Positions 16,171-26,019 of a stretch of DNA of 64,000 nt are shown in pieces. Below the pieces are notes generated by a model. The model was not told the DNA's origin. It was given only the letters and a program-made list of their open reading frames with translations, and ran no database searches. The position numbers and the translations under genes are program-made. Numbering within the stretch: the first letter of the stretch is position 1; the number at the start of each line of letters is the position of its first letter. Origin of the DNA: Clostridium estertheticum (GTDB taxonomy: Bacteria; Bacillota; Clostridia; Clostridiales; Clostridiaceae); contig NZ_CP086239.1 in assembly GCF_026650985.1 (NCBI RefSeq), positions 2,914,001-2,978,000 on the forward strand, in the 5' to 3' direction.

Positions 16171-17505
16171 CTAAATTGACACACAAAATGTATTGATAGA
16201 ATGTTGTTTTATAACTGTAGAGAAACTTTCTCCATCACATTTAAATGTGAACTCACGATCTGTATCCATAGCATTTCCAACAATAACTACCAAGTCGCCA
16301 TTGGGATTCTCAAATACTACAGAGTTTGAGGTCCAATGTCCTTTTGTTACTACTTTTTTTGCTCCCTTTTTAATAAAGTGTGAAAAATGCTTCATAACAT
16401 AGTATTCGGGTTGATATATAACTTTTTTAGTTTCTGCATCGATTGTTATCAATGAATTTTGCTTCCATCCCCAAGTACTCACCCCTCCTTCTGGTAACAC
16501 CATGTTCCAATATACATAACTCTCTACTCCATGTTGAAAAAATTGCCAAAATAGTCCATAAACGTACTCTGCATGCTCCCAGGTATTATTACCATCTCCA
16601 CACTCATTTTCTGTTTGCATAAATCTTAGTTCTGGATAACTCAATTCAGCTTGTTCAATTACATGTTTACCGCCCCATTGAAAACCTACACCAGATATAT
16701 ATTTTCGAGCTTCTTTATCTGCTAATACTGTATTAACGAACTGATCATAAAATTCAGAAAATGGTGCACAACCCTCAAGCATAAAATCAAAGAAAGGTCC
16801 ATTAATTGTTCCTAACCATAATTCAGTATTCATTCCCTTTTTTTTCATTAGTGGTCCTAAATAATGCTTAATGAAATCTCTAAGTTCTTTTCCTGTCCAT
16901 ATACATGAAGGAAATTTCTGATCCGCAACGGGTTCATTTTGAACATGAACTTGTTCCACTTTTATGCCCTCGTTTTGATAACTTTCCAAATATTTTATAA
17001 AGTAATTAGCATAGGCTTTAAGGTTCTTTTCTTCCCAAATTAGTTTTCCAAAATTATATGCACGCTTTGTTTTCATCCATGTTGGAGGACTCCAAGGTGA
17101 TGCGAATAAAGCCATTTCTGGACTTCTTTTTATTGCTTCCTTAAGATAAGGTAAAAGATATTCTTTATCTCTTGTAATTGAAAAATTCTTCAATTCATAA
17201 TCACCTGGAGTTTCATCATAACTATGCCATTCTAAAGCATAATCACTAGCCCCCATTGGTAATCTACCCACATTAAATGCACATCCACTTTCATTAAATA
17301 AATCATCCAAAATATTGTTTCTAACGTCGTTATTTAAATTTTTTAATATTTCCCAGCCAGCTTCATTGAAACACCCTCCAAAGCCTTTAACAACTTGTTT
17401 TCGCTCATGAGTGACTTCTAACGTATCCTCATATTGATCATTTCCTGTTACTCCCTCTTTCCACAAATCTACACCATTACTGTATATGTGTTTAACCTTT
17501 TTCAT
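16171..17505 (-). CDS. GH30 glycosidase (glucosylceramidase-like)
   Basis: This 444-residue glycoside hydrolase of family 30 shows the acid/base glutamate in HVQNEP (about E191) and the nucleophile in FMQTENECGDG (about E299). SPWSPPTWMKT is also typical. The C-terminal beta domain closes with SINTFCVSI. There is no signal peptide, so it should act inside the cell on an imported beta-glucoside or short beta-1,6- or beta-1,3-oligosaccharide. The start is ATG 17505 behind GAAAGGGTGAAGAGG; the earlier in-frame start lacks a ribosome site. First gene of the operon with the GPH symporter. Confidence 0.9.
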   Translation of the reverse strand: MKKVKHIYSNGVDLWKEGVTGNDQYEDTLEVTHERKQVVKGFGGCFNEAGWEILKNLNNDVRNNILDDLFNESGCAFNVGRLPMGASDYALEWHSYDETPGDYELKNFSITRDKEYLLPYLKEAIKRSPEMALFASPWSPPTWMKTKRAYNFGKLIWEEKNLKAYANYFIKYLESYQNEGIKVEQVHVQNEPVADQKFPSCIWTGKELRDFIKHYLGPLMKKKGMNTELWLGTINGPFFDFMLEGCAPFSEFYDQFVNTVLADKEARKYISGVGFQWGGKHVIEQAELSYPELRFMQTENECGDGNNTWEHAEYVYGLFWQFFQHGVESYVYWNMVLPEGGVSTWGWKQNSLITIDAETKKVIYQPEYYVMKHFSHFIKKGAKKVVTKGHWTSNSVVFENPNGDLVVIVGNAMDTDREFTFKCDGESFSTVIKQHSINTFCVSI

Positions 17506-17638
17506 CCTCTTCACCCTTTCAATGTTTAATATCATCGATTTGTTAACCTTTACATTTACATTATATAAGCATAACGCTCTTCTTTTAAGTAGCTTTATTG
17601 ACTAAATAATGGTATCTTATTGACTTGTTATATAAAAC

Positions 17639-17697
17639 ACATTTTTGTAGTATACAATAAGTGGACGTACACATTTGTTGTAAAAACATTTGTGATA
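17639..17697. promoter_or_regulatory. Direct repeats in the GH30/GH3 divergent promoter region
   Basis: Three similar boxes beginning ACATTTKTKRT lie at about 17639, 17671 and 17686; the last two are 15 bp apart. They sit between the divergent GH30 and GH3 genes. Paired direct half-sites are the usual form of AraC-family operators, and an AraC-type regulator lies at 13845. Binding is inferred. Confidence 0.4.
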
Positions 17698-17796
17698 TTA
17701 CATATATAACGAATGTATTAAAAAATGAATTGGGTTACAGTGGCTTTTTCATTAAGGGTAAAAATAATTTAATTAAATAAAATTATGGAGGATATC

Positions 17797-20067
17797 ATGA
17801 AAATAACTAGAGATATTAAAAGTATAATTTCACAGATGACTTTGGAAGAAAAAGCTGGGTTATGTTCCGGGCTGGATTTTTGGCATACTAAATCCGTGTT
17901 GAGACTTGGGATACCATCAATAATGGTAACAGATGGACCACATGGCCTTAGGAAACAAAGTGGTGAGTCTGATCATCTAGGATTAAATTGCAGTGTTCCA
18001 GCTACATGTTTCCCCTCAGGTGCAACTTTAGCCGCCTCTTGGGATAGGAGTCTTATTGAAAAAGTAGGCATAGCATTGGGTGAAGAATGTCAAGCTGAAG
18101 ATGTCTCAATACTCCTTGGACCAGCAGCTAATATAAAGCGTTCTCCATTATGTGGACGAAACTTTGAATACTTTTCAGAAGATCCATATTTATCATCACA
18201 AATGGCTGCAAGTCATATTAAAGGAGTTCAAAGTCAAGGGGTAGGTACGTCACTAAAACATTTTGCAGTAAATAACCAGGAACATAGAAGATTATCCATA
18301 AATGCAATCATAGACGAAAGAACCTTAAGAGAGATATATTTATCTAGTTTTGAATCTGCTGTTAAACAATCTAAGCCTTGGACAGTAATGTGCGCATATA
18401 ATAAAATAAACGGGAACTATTGTTCAGAAAATGAATATCTCTTGACTTCAATTTTGAAGAAAGAATGGGGCCATGAAGGTTTTATAATGTCAGATTGGGG
18501 GGCTGTAAATGAAAGAGTAGACGGCCTTAAGGCAGGTTTAGAACTTGAGATGCCATCAAGTAATGGACTTGGTGATAGAAAAATAGTTGAAGCCGTTAGA
18601 AATAAAAGCTTATCAGAAGATGTTTTAGATAAGGCTGTTGAGAGAAGTTTAGGAATAATATTTAAGGCTGTAGATAACAAAAAAGAAAATTATATATTTG
18701 ATAAAGAGGAACATCATAAATTAGCTCGACAAGTTGCCCGTGAATGTATGGTGTTACTAAAAAATGAAGAAAATATATTACCGCTTAAAAAAGAAGGGAA
18801 TATTGCAATTATAGGTGCTTTTGCTAAAAAACCAAGATATCAAGGGGGAGGAAGCTCTCACATAAATCCAACTAAGCTGGACAATGTATTAGAGAAAATA
18901 AAAGAATCTGCAGGCACTAATTGCAACATTTCCTATTCGGAGGGTTTTAGTTTAATAAGTGATGATATTTATGAAAATTTAGTTGATCAGGCAAAGAGTG
19001 CAGCATCCCAATCACAGGTCGTAGTTATATTTGCAGGGCTACCAGATAGATATGAATCTGAAGGTTATGATAGGACTCATATGAGAATACCTGAAAATCA
19101 AATCAATTTAATACATGAAATTGCAAAGGTGCAAAAGAATATTGTAGTTGTATTAAGCAATGGATCACCTATAGAAATGCCGTGGATAAGTAATGCTCGT
19201 GGAGTTTTAGAAGGATACATAGGTGGACAGGCCGCTGGAGGAGCTATAGCAGATTTATTGTTTGGAAGCTTTAGTCCTTGTGGTAAACTTGCTGAAACCT
19301 TCCCCCAAAAATTGAGTGATAATCCGTCATATCTTAATTTCCCTGGTGAGGGCGACGTTGTAGAGTATAAAGAAGGATTATTTGTAGGATATAGGTACTA
19401 TGACAAAAAAGATTTACAAACTTTATTCCCTTTTGGACATGGGCTTAGTTATACTAGTTTTGAGTATTCGGATATTAGTATAGATAAAAAAGAGATGTTT
19501 GATAATGAAACTTTAAACATAAAGGTTAAAATTAAAAATACAGGAAAGATAACTGGAAAAGAAATAGTTCAGTTATATATAAAGGATGTAGAAAGTACTG
19601 TAATAAGACCAGAAAAGGAACTTAGAGCCTTTGAAAAAATCGAGCTTAATCCTGGACAAGAAAAGATTATAACTTTTATTTTAGGCAAGAGAGCTTTTGC
19701 ATATTATAATGTAGAAATTAAAGATTGGCATGTAGATAGTGGAGCCTTTGAGCTATTAGTAGGCGCTTCATCAAATGATATAAAAATTAAAGAAGTGATA
19801 AATGTTAAATCAACAGTGGTTATTAAAAAGAAATTTAGCAGAAATTCAACCCTTGGGGATATAATGAATGATCCAAACGGTAAAAAAACAGCCGAAAGTT
19901 TAATGAAAGATATTTTTGGGGAAGAAAATGAATCAGAGGACGATCTTGGAACGAATATGAGAACTATGTTTAAGGATTTTGTTTTACGTTCTATGATTAC
20001 TTTTTCTGGAGGGAAATTCACCCAAGAGATGATGGAGCTGCTTATTGAAAAGTTAAATGAAAATTAG
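17797..20067 (+). CDS. GH3 beta-glucosidase
   Basis: This 756-residue family 3 glycoside hydrolase shows [12 protein letters not shown] and the nucleophile aspartate in [10 protein letters not shown] (about D233). The second alpha/beta domain contains [10 protein letters not shown], and a fibronectin-III-like domain contains [11 protein letters not shown] and [13 protein letters not shown]. About 60 extra C-terminal residues follow. No signal peptide: it is cytosolic and completes hydrolysis of oligosaccharides with GH30. The start is the ATG at 17797; the ATG at 17785 contains the GGAGG ribosome site. Confidence 0.92.
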   Translation: MKITRDIKSIISQMTLEEKAGLCSGLDFWHTKSVLRLGIPSIMVTDGPHGLRKQSGESDHLGLNCSVPATCFPSGATLAASWDRSLIEKVGIALGEECQAEDVSILLGPAANIKRSPLCGRNFEYFSEDPYLSSQMAASHIKGVQSQGVGTSLKHFAVNNQEHRRLSINAIIDERTLREIYLSSFESAVKQSKPWTVMCAYNKINGNYCSENEYLLTSILKKEWGHEGFIMSDWGAVNERVDGLKAGLELEMPSSNGLGDRKIVEAVRNKSLSEDVLDKAVERSLGIIFKAVDNKKENYIFDKEEHHKLARQVARECMVLLKNEENILPLKKEGNIAIIGAFAKKPRYQGGGSSHINPTKLDNVLEKIKESAGTNCNISYSEGFSLISDDIYENLVDQAKSAASQSQVVVIFAGLPDRYESEGYDRTHMRIPENQINLIHEIAKVQKNIVVVLSNGSPIEMPWISNARGVLEGYIGGQAAGGAIADLLFGSFSPCGKLAETFPQKLSDNPSYLNFPGEGDVVEYKEGLFVGYRYYDKKDLQTLFPFGHGLSYTSFEYSDISIDKKEMFDNETLNIKVKIKNTGKITGKEIVQLYIKDVESTVIRPEKELRAFEKIELNPGQEKIITFILGKRAFAYYNVEIKDWHVDSGAFELLVGASSNDIKIKEVINVKSTVVIKKKFSRNSTLGDIMNDPNGKKTAESLMKDIFGEENESEDDLGTNMRTMFKDFVLRSMITFSGGKFTQEMMELLIEKLNEN

Positions 20068-20199
20068 GTAAGATAGCGTCTACTCTCACAGTTAATCCCA
20101 CGTTTAACATACCTATTTTTAAAGAGAGGTAAAATCGCCTCGCTAGTAAATAATTTTTTATTCATTGTATTTACAACCTTTCTAATTTTATTGTACAAA

Positions 20200-20250
20200 A
20201 AAAGATCCAATATGAATAGACTTTTTCCCGTGTCTATCATATAGGATCCA
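20200..20250 (-). terminator. Terminator of the flavin oxidoreductase gene
   Basis: An imperfect long stem (GATCCTATATGATAGAC with AGTCTATTCATATTGGATC on the minus strand) is followed on that strand by TTTTTTT. It lies about 80 bases past the stop codon. Confidence 0.7.
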
Positions 20251-20333
20251 TTTTATATCTCAAAAATTCCTTTCAAAATATCTCAATGCAATTTACAACG
20301 ATATTCTTAAATCTTAATTCTTAATTCAGACGC

Positions 20334-22268
20334 CTATACTACTAGTCCTGCTGCATAACCATCTTTTGTAGCATGAAGTGCACTGGCCGCTTTTATAGCA
20401 CCACCAATTACATGAACTTCACCGCTATATTTCTTCGCAACTTCTTCCAACGGATTATAGGATTTATAACCAAAAGCTGAAATAACCACTTGTGCTGGTA
20501 AAGTGCTCTTTTCTCCGGTAGCATTCGTGTAAACAACACCTTCTGCATTGATTTCATTTACAGTTGCTTCTGTTAAAACTTTTACATTGGATTCATGCAG
20601 ATACCCTGTAAGACATATTTTTGTCATTATCATCATGTCATTTAAGATGTCTTTCTTCATTTCAACAATCGTAATGTCTCTGATTGTCTGAGAAAGGAAA
20701 TGTGCGGTTTCGCCGCCTACTTCGCCGCCTCCGCATACAACTACCGAATCTGCTTTGACATCACAATTTCCTAATAATACATCTTCCGCAGTTACAACTT
20801 TATCCAAATCAATTCCTTTGATGTTCGGTGTAAAAGATACGGCTCCGGTAGCAATGATTATTGAATCTGGCTTTTCATTTTGAATCAATTCTTCTGTCAC
20901 TTCAGTATTTAAATGAATCGGAACATTTAAATCCTTTAATACTTTACGCACAGAAGAGACAAAGGTTGCTAATTCACCTTTACCGAGCGGATATGCTGCT
21001 GATTTGAACTGACCACCCAAGTCATTCTTCTTTTCAAAAACGGTTACATTATGTCCTCGCATTGCTGCCGTATACGCTGCCGTTAATCCGCCGGGACCTG
21101 CTCCGATGACCATTACTTTCTTAGCTTTTTCCACTTTTTTCATATCGTTTTCATACTCACATCCAACGCGTGGATTGATTAAACATGTAATGCTTTCTCC
21201 TTTTAATAGCTTATCCTCACATCCTTGAAGGCATCCAATACAGTAATGAATACTATCGAACTTGCCGGCTTTGGCTTTTTCTGGGAGATGAGGATCTGCT
21301 AGAGAACCACGTCCCATACCAATGAAATCAGCTTTACCCATCTTAAGAAGCGTATCCGCCATCTTAGGATCGTTGATACGGTTTGTAACAATGACAGGAA
21401 CATTCACCAATTTCTTAACTTGTTCGGATACCTCCATGTTTAATGCATGCTTTGTATACATTGGTGCAATTATTTGGTCAATTGGGGCCGATGCATACAT
21501 ACCGTTAGAAACATGAATTGCATCAAATCCGATTTCTTCACAATGGCGAGCCAATTCAAAGCTCTCAGCTTCTGTTCTTCCTCCAAGTAAGTATTCATTT
21601 CCTGAAATTCTAACAATTACAGGAAAATCTTTTCCTACTTTTTTTCTAACCGCTTCGATTATTTCGTCTAAAAATCTCGCACGATTGTCAAAGCAACCAC
21701 CATATTCATCGACCCTTTTATTCGTAAAATGAGACAAAAATTCAGATATCAAGTATCCATGTGCTGCATGAATTTCTATACCATCAAAACCGGCTTCTTT
21801 AACTCTGCGTGCTGTTTCACCAAAATCTTTTACAATGCTTTTTATATCTTCAACCGTCATTTCCTTCGGTGCTTCCTGACAGATTGGATCTTTGATAGCA
21901 GAAGGTGCTAGCGGTGTTACATTACCATTTACCAGTTTTGTCGACTGTCTTCCCGGATGATAAAGCTGGCAAAACAGTTTAGATCCATATTTATGAATTG
22001 TTTCTGTCAGTTTCTTGTTTCCCTCAATTTGTTCATCGTTGTAAAGCCCCGGAATCATTTCATATCCCTTCCCATTTACATTAACCGCATAGTCTTCTGT
22101 AATTATAAGACCCCATCCACCTTTTGCCTTCTCCTCTATATACTTTATAAATCGTTCTGTAACCATCCCTTCTTTTGTACAAAAGTTCGTTACCATTGCA
22201 GGAACAACCAAGCGATTTGGTACTGTGCATTCTGCAATATTCATTGACTTAAACAATTCTGTTATCAT
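20334..22268 (-). CDS. NADH:flavin oxidoreductase / 2-enoate reductase family protein
   Basis: This 644-residue, three-cofactor enzyme has an N-terminal old-yellow-enzyme barrel (HPGRQS, EIHAAHGYLISEFLS, YGGCFDNRARF). A 4Fe-4S site follows (CIGCLQGCEDK...C). Then comes a pyridine-nucleotide disulfide-type half (VIGAGPGGLTAAYTAAMRGH, VVCGGGEVGGETA). This is the 2,4-dienoyl-CoA/2-enoate reductase/BaiCD layout, reducing an activated C=C bond. The start is ATG 22268, behind ATGGAGGG. Adjacent MerR regulator on the same strand upstream. Base composition is somewhat richer in G+C than the neighbours. Confidence 0.9.
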   Translation of the reverse strand: MITELFKSMNIAECTVPNRLVVPAMVTNFCTKEGMVTERFIKYIEEKAKGGWGLIITEDYAVNVNGKGYEMIPGLYNDEQIEGNKKLTETIHKYGSKLFCQLYHPGRQSTKLVNGNVTPLAPSAIKDPICQEAPKEMTVEDIKSIVKDFGETARRVKEAGFDGIEIHAAHGYLISEFLSHFTNKRVDEYGGCFDNRARFLDEIIEAVRKKVGKDFPVIVRISGNEYLLGGRTEAESFELARHCEEIGFDAIHVSNGMYASAPIDQIIAPMYTKHALNMEVSEQVKKLVNVPVIVTNRINDPKMADTLLKMGKADFIGMGRGSLADPHLPEKAKAGKFDSIHYCIGCLQGCEDKLLKGESITCLINPRVGCEYENDMKKVEKAKKVMVIGAGPGGLTAAYTAAMRGHNVTVFEKKNDLGGQFKSAAYPLGKGELATFVSSVRKVLKDLNVPIHLNTEVTEELIQNEKPDSIIIATGAVSFTPNIKGIDLDKVVTAEDVLLGNCDVKADSVVVCGGGEVGGETAHFLSQTIRDITIVEMKKDILNDMMIMTKICLTGYLHESNVKVLTEATVNEINAEGVVYTNATGEKSTLPAQVVISAFGYKSYNPLEEVAKKYSGEVHVIGGAIKAASALHATKDGYAAGLVV

Positions 22269-22437
22269 CTTTTTTCCCTCCATATAACTTTAGCATATTT
22301 ACAATTTCATTTTAATGGATGAAAGCATTTCATTGTCAAGTCGCAAAATGTGGCTAATTTTTTATTTTATTTGTTAATTTTTAGGCTTATTTTCACATAT
22401 ATTAACCGATTTTATGGATACACTAATTATTAAACCT

Positions 22438-23250
22438 TTATCCTGTTTCAAGGTTTTTCTCGATAGGCACATGAAGTTCTATCAATCTTGAAAATACATC
22501 TTTTTCCATGCCCCTGCCTATTAAAAGAGCTGATAACGTTCCTTCTTGACAGTATCCTTTCTTCCCCATATAATCTAAGGCATCTTCATAAAAATTTTCA
22601 TTAAAAGCTCCGATTGCTCCAAGGTTTACATTTGTACACAGACAGTATTCTTCAGGAATGCAAAACATATCCCCTTTTTTTAACATATTTAGTTTATCAA
22701 AATATCGTTTTTCAAATGATATGACCCAGATTTCTTTTCCATCTTTGTACTCAAAATAGACATCATAGAACGGTATGTTGACATTTGAAAACAAGATCTT
22801 ACTCATTTCTTCCGGCAAACAAATCTTTTCATAGTTGTCACCTTCTCCGGTAACAACATTAAAAACATATCTTTCCGGTATTCGTTTCACCCAATAATTA
22901 CCCAAATTATAGCGCCCCATTTTATTACGCTCGGTTACTTGGCAAATTCGTTCCAATAAAAGCGTCTTATAATCGATGTCCTTAATAAGTTCATTCTGAT
23001 AGTTTACAAGGTAGTCTATAATCTGAGCATAATAGTTTTCTTCTTTTAACCCTCTAATATTCTTAATATTAATATTCCAACCTTGATACTGAATCGCTTC
23101 CATCAAGAAAAAAATATCCATAACATCGTATGAACGATAATTGTTTGCCTCTTTCCGCTTTGGGCATATCATGCCTTTTTTCTCATAGTACCGAATCATT
23201 TCTCTCGAAACATTAAGTATCTCAGAAACTTCTTTAATGTTATATTCCAT
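22438..23250 (-). CDS. MerR-family transcriptional regulator
   Basis: This 270-residue protein has an N-terminal MerR winged helix (MEYNIKEVSEILNVSREMIRYYEKKGMI, then NNYRSYDVMDI). The effector half is long and resembles a GyrI/BmrR-like multidrug-binding domain (FYDVYFEYKDGKEIWVISFEKR). It lies directly upstream of the flavin oxidoreductase gene in the same direction and probably controls it in response to a small hydrophobic ligand. The ATG follows ATGAGGTAAG. Confidence 0.85.
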   Translation of the reverse strand: MEYNIKEVSEILNVSREMIRYYEKKGMICPKRKEANNYRSYDVMDIFFLMEAIQYQGWNINIKNIRGLKEENYYAQIIDYLVNYQNELIKDIDYKTLLLERICQVTERNKMGRYNLGNYWVKRIPERYVFNVVTGEGDNYEKICLPEEMSKILFSNVNIPFYDVYFEYKDGKEIWVISFEKRYFDKLNMLKKGDMFCIPEEYCLCTNVNLGAIGAFNENFYEDALDYMGKKGYCQEGTLSALLIGRGMEKDVFSRLIELHVPIEKNLETG

Positions 23251-23294
23251 TCTCTTACCTCATCTCATGTCTCAATATTATTTTATCTATTAAT

Positions 23295-23575
23295 TTATAG
23301 TATTTCGCATTGATCAATCGATTCATAAACCTCTTCAGATTCACTAATAGTATTTAAGACACATTTACCTGACGCATCAAAAATATTAAATTGGTGCAGA
23401 TGATGGTTTTTCCAATCAAAAGCGATTTGAAGTATTTTATGAAGTTAGTTAAATGTAATATTTATAGGAGCAATAATCCTTCTCCACATAACTTCGGGAT
23501 ATAATTTAAGCTTGACCATTAATTCAACTGCCTCACATCTAAAAATTTCTTCACTAGCAAATATTTTAAGATCCT
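23295..23575 (-). pseudogene. Remnant of a plasmid pRiA4b ORF-3 family gene
   Basis: The minus strand reads ELMVKLKLYPEVMWRRIIAPINITFN, a stop codon (TAA in place of a Gln codon), then LHKILQIAFDWKNHHLHQFNIFDASGKCV. The P-x-V-W-R-R-I...P-x-x-I-T-F-x-x-L-H-x-x-I-Q-x-A-F-x-W...H-L-H-x-F pattern is the pRiA4b ORF-3 family. No start is seen and the N-terminal end abuts a fragment of the dispersed element, so the gene is dead. Confidence 0.8.
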
Positions 23576-23581
23576 TATGAT

Positions 23582-23692
23582 TAGACAAAGAAAAATAACT
23601 TATATTAAAATAAATTACTATACTCTACTTAGTTTAAAATTAAATATGTATATATATTAAAAGGGAATTCATTTTATTGAATCCCCTTTTCT
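23582..23692 (+). repeat. Right-half fragment of the dispersed element
   Basis: The sequence from ATTAGACAAAGAAAAATAAC to the hairpin is present; promoter and ORF are missing. The hairpin arm reads TGAATCCCC, so the stem is weakened compared with the full copies. It ends at the stop codon of the convergent xre gene. Confidence 0.75.
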
Positions 23693-23693
23693 A

Positions 23694-23903
23694 TTAATGA
23701 TTTGTATCTACCTCTAATAATTTATCTGGATGTGTTTTTAGTGCATCCGCTAAGTTTTCCACGGTTTTTAATGTAGGGCTTTGTTTATCTGTTTCTAACT
23801 CGCTAATATGGCTTTGTGATAAATTTGATAAATATGCCAATCTCTTTTGGGTCATACATTTGAGTTTCCTCACTGCTTTCAGTTTAAATTTAAATTTATA
23901 CAT
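23694..23903 (-). CDS. Small XRE-family DNA-binding protein
   Basis: This 69-residue protein is almost only a helix-turn-helix: MTQKRLAYLSNLSQSHISELETDKQSPTLKTVENLADALKT. This is the Cro/C1-type HTH, with a short basic N-terminal extension. It may be a solitary repressor or the antitoxin-like half of a lost module. No partner gene is adjacent. The ATG follows GTAGGAT. Confidence 0.85.
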   Translation of the reverse strand: MYKFKFKLKAVRKLKCMTQKRLAYLSNLSQSHISELETDKQSPTLKTVENLADALKTHPDKLLEVDTNH

Positions 23904-24166
23904 ATCCTACAATTCTCCTTAATTATTGGAATAAAATAAAACCATTATCTTAATACATTTGTCGTATTATGTCGCAAATGATAGCTTATAACGTTAATTA
24001 GTCATGCTATAATTATAACATTCTGTTTGTATATTTTCTATGGCAATATCCTGATGGCCCAATGCAATTCTGTGTAACAAATTAATCCAATAAGAAGATA
24101 ATTTAATATTTTATTAGATTTTGAGATTGAAATGCTTAAAATATTATTTACAAGGAGGTGATATAT

Positions 24167-24316
24167 ATGGGACTTTTAAGAACGATAGTAGGAATAATGA
24201 TAATTTTATGGTTATTGGGATTTGTACTTAATATTGGTGGGGGCATGATACACACGTTGCTTGTCATCGCTGTAATTATATTTATTTTTGATTTTGTTGG
24301 TGGAAGAAGACGCTAG
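24167..24316 (+). CDS. lmo0937-family small membrane protein (DUF5670)
   Basis: This 49-residue peptide begins MGLLRTIVGIMIILWLLGF and ends FDFVGGRRR. Two hydrophobic segments are separated by NIGGGMIH. Length, the GLL start, the L-G-x-x-x-x-x-G-G centre and the basic tail match the lmo0937/DUF5670 family, which is often stress-induced. A near-perfect AAGGAGGTGATATAT ribosome site precedes ATG 24167 and a strong terminator follows. Confidence 0.88.
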   Translation: MGLLRTIVGIMIILWLLGFVLNIGGGMIHTLLVIAVIIFIFDFVGGRRR

Positions 24317-24372
24317 AAAGTCTAGGTGATAAAAAATCGCAGTAAATTACTAAGTTAATAATCTGTTTTTCA

Positions 24373-24415
24373 AATAACAAAGCACAGGTAAGCTATTACC
24401 TGTGTTTTGTTATTT
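24373..24415 (+). terminator. Terminator of the lmo0937-like gene
   Basis: A 19-bp stem (AATAACAAAGCACAGGTAA with one G-T pair) and 5-nt loop. Confidence 0.85.
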
Positions 24416-24651
24416 ACTTAAATGGAGAAAACCATGTATCTCGATTTATGATACAAGATTAAAGGAGTCTAAAACGAAATAAGTAATTTATAAGTAATTA
24501 TGTTTAATATTTGAATCATCATCTATAAATGATATATAATTAAATATGGACACAATTAAACCATAATAAGTTTAAAAAGGTTATTTATATTAGTTGAAAC
24601 TTTTTAACACACCTTTACGTCTAATATATAAAAGAGGGAGACTAAACGTTT

Positions 24652-25011
24652 ATGAAAAAATCTATAAGAATTATACCTTTAATATTAATGTTGATTATTT
24701 TAAGTGCAATGGTTGGTTGCGGAAATAAAGATAGTTCAGCCATTAAGACAAAGGATGTTAGAGAAATTGTATGGACACAACTCTCAAAATCAGAACAAAA
24801 TGAAATTGTTGGAACTTGGAAAGATGGAAAGATAGAAAAGAATTTGACTGAGAAAGATATTTCTGAATTTCAACCTAAAGATAGTGGCGCTATAGCAAAG
24901 GAAGTCTATTCAGTTACTTTCAAATCAAAGAATGAACCTACCCTTGGAAATGTAAAGAAGCTAGTGAATATCAAAAGTAACACGATTGTCGGGACCGTTA
25001 TAAGAAAATAA
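24652..25011 (+). CDS. Small lipoprotein
   Basis: This 119-residue protein has a signal helix and lipobox SAMVGC (Cys about residue 23), so it should be anchored outside the membrane. The mature part starts GNKDSSAIKTKDVREIVWTQLSKSEQNEIVGTW and is basic and soluble. I do not recognise the domain. Own ribosome site (AGAGGGAGA) and own terminator. Confidence 0.8.
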   Translation: MKKSIRIIPLILMLIILSAMVGCGNKDSSAIKTKDVREIVWTQLSKSEQNEIVGTWKDGKIEKNLTEKDISEFQPKDSGAIAKEVYSVTFKSKNEPTLGNVKKLVNIKSNTIVGTVIRK

Positions 25012-25103
25012 AGTTTAGTTTTTATAATATCTGAATAAGGAGATACGCTTTAACAAAGCTATAAGTTAATGTTTAAATTGAGTTAAAATTAATATTAACA
25101 TTT

Positions 25104-25134
25104 TAAGGAGGAGATTTATTCCTCCTTATTTTTT
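25104..25134 (+). terminator. Terminator of the small lipoprotein gene
   Basis: Stem TAAGGAGGA/TCCTCCTTA followed by ATTTTTT. Confidence 0.85.
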
Positions 25135-25190
25135 ACGCATCAATTAAATTATCTTAAATATATTATATCTTACTCCATTAGCTATTTTAA

Positions 25191-25274
25191 ATGAAAAAAC
25201 TAATAAAAGTTGTAGCAGCTATTATTGAAAATGATAATAATGAAATTTTATATGCAATGTTAATTTGCTACTAA
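25191..25274 (+). pseudogene. N-terminal remnant of a NUDIX (MutT-like) gene
   Basis: The 27 codons MKKLIKVVAAIIENDNNEIL-YAMLICY match the first strand of MutT-like (deoxy)nucleoside triphosphate pyrophosphohydrolases (KxIKVVAAIIxNxxxEIL). The frame stops where the long direct repeat begins, so the NUDIX box is missing. There is no clear ribosome site. Confidence 0.6.
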
Positions 25275-25534
25275 TTACCGTTCTGTTACAATTTGTTACC
25301 TCCTCTTGTAATTATCGCAAACCCTTAAGATATCTACATTGAAACATAAAAAAATATATATATTACAAAAAAACAAAAACACCTTATTAATATAAGTATA
25401 AAAATTGTCTTTATAAATAATTTTTGAAATTTAAAACTCTACAATAGTGAATACCCCCCCATGATAAATTTGTAATCCAATAAGTAACTCACTTATAAAG
25501 CCTTATAAATCAATGAACTAAGCTAATTACATAA
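25275..25534 (+). repeat. Long direct repeat, copy 1
   Basis: About 255 bp recur at 26664-26925 in the same direction. Shared blocks include CCTCTTGTAAT, CCCTTAAGATATCTA, TATTACAAAAAAACAAAAACACC and CACTTATAAAGCCTTATAA. Copy 1 truncates the NUDIX remnant on its left and abuts dispersed element C on its right. I find no ORF in it. Confidence 0.8.
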
Positions 25535-25537
25535 TAC

Positions 25538-25931
25538 AGTGTCATCTAATTTAATGGTATTATACCATATTTATCTTTTAATTTTACATTTATCAATATT
25601 TATTATTAATTAAAAATAAGTCTTTACAAATACCAATTACCGTGTTATTATTAGTTCATAAACAAAGAAGCATAATTAACTGTTAACCTTCATTAGATAA
25701 AGTAAAATAATCGCTAATAGAAAGGGGATAGTCCATTGCACAAAATTAAATCTTCAGAGTTTTTAGAGGGTAGTAAAAGTTTATAAATAAGAGGTCTTTA
25801 TGATATGTGATAAGACAAAGAAAAATAACTTATATTAAAATAAATTACTATACTCTACTTAGTTTAAAATTAAATATGTATATATATTAAAAGGGAATTC
25901 ATTTTATTGAATTCCCTTTTTGTTGTTAAAA
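25538..25931 (+). repeat. Dispersed element, full copy C
   Basis: This copy has TTTACA, a 17-bp spacer and TATTAT, the leader, the ORF at 25736-25786, and terminator stem GGGAATTCA/TGAATTCCC with T-run. The extra left 90 bp are shared with copy B only and include the palindrome AATGGTATTATACCATATT. Confidence 0.8.
25736..25786 (+). CDS. Putative 16-residue peptide of element C
   Basis: TTG start eight bases after AAAGGGG; predicted MHKIKSSEFLEGSKSL. Confidence 0.4.
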   Translation: MHKIKSSEFLEGSKSL

Positions 25932-25951
25932 ATTATAGTAACTTGTAACCG

Positions 25952-25990
25952 AAAAGGTATAGCAAAATTGATTTTGCTATACCTTTTTTA
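25952..25990. terminator. Strong hairpin terminator
   Basis: Stem AAAAGGTATAGCAAAA/TTTTGCTATACCTTTT with a 4-nt loop and T-run. It ends the degraded Rpn gene on the minus strand and could also act on the + strand. Confidence 0.8.
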
Positions 25991-26019
25991 TTAATATAAA
26001 ATGCCTAAAGAAATTATTT

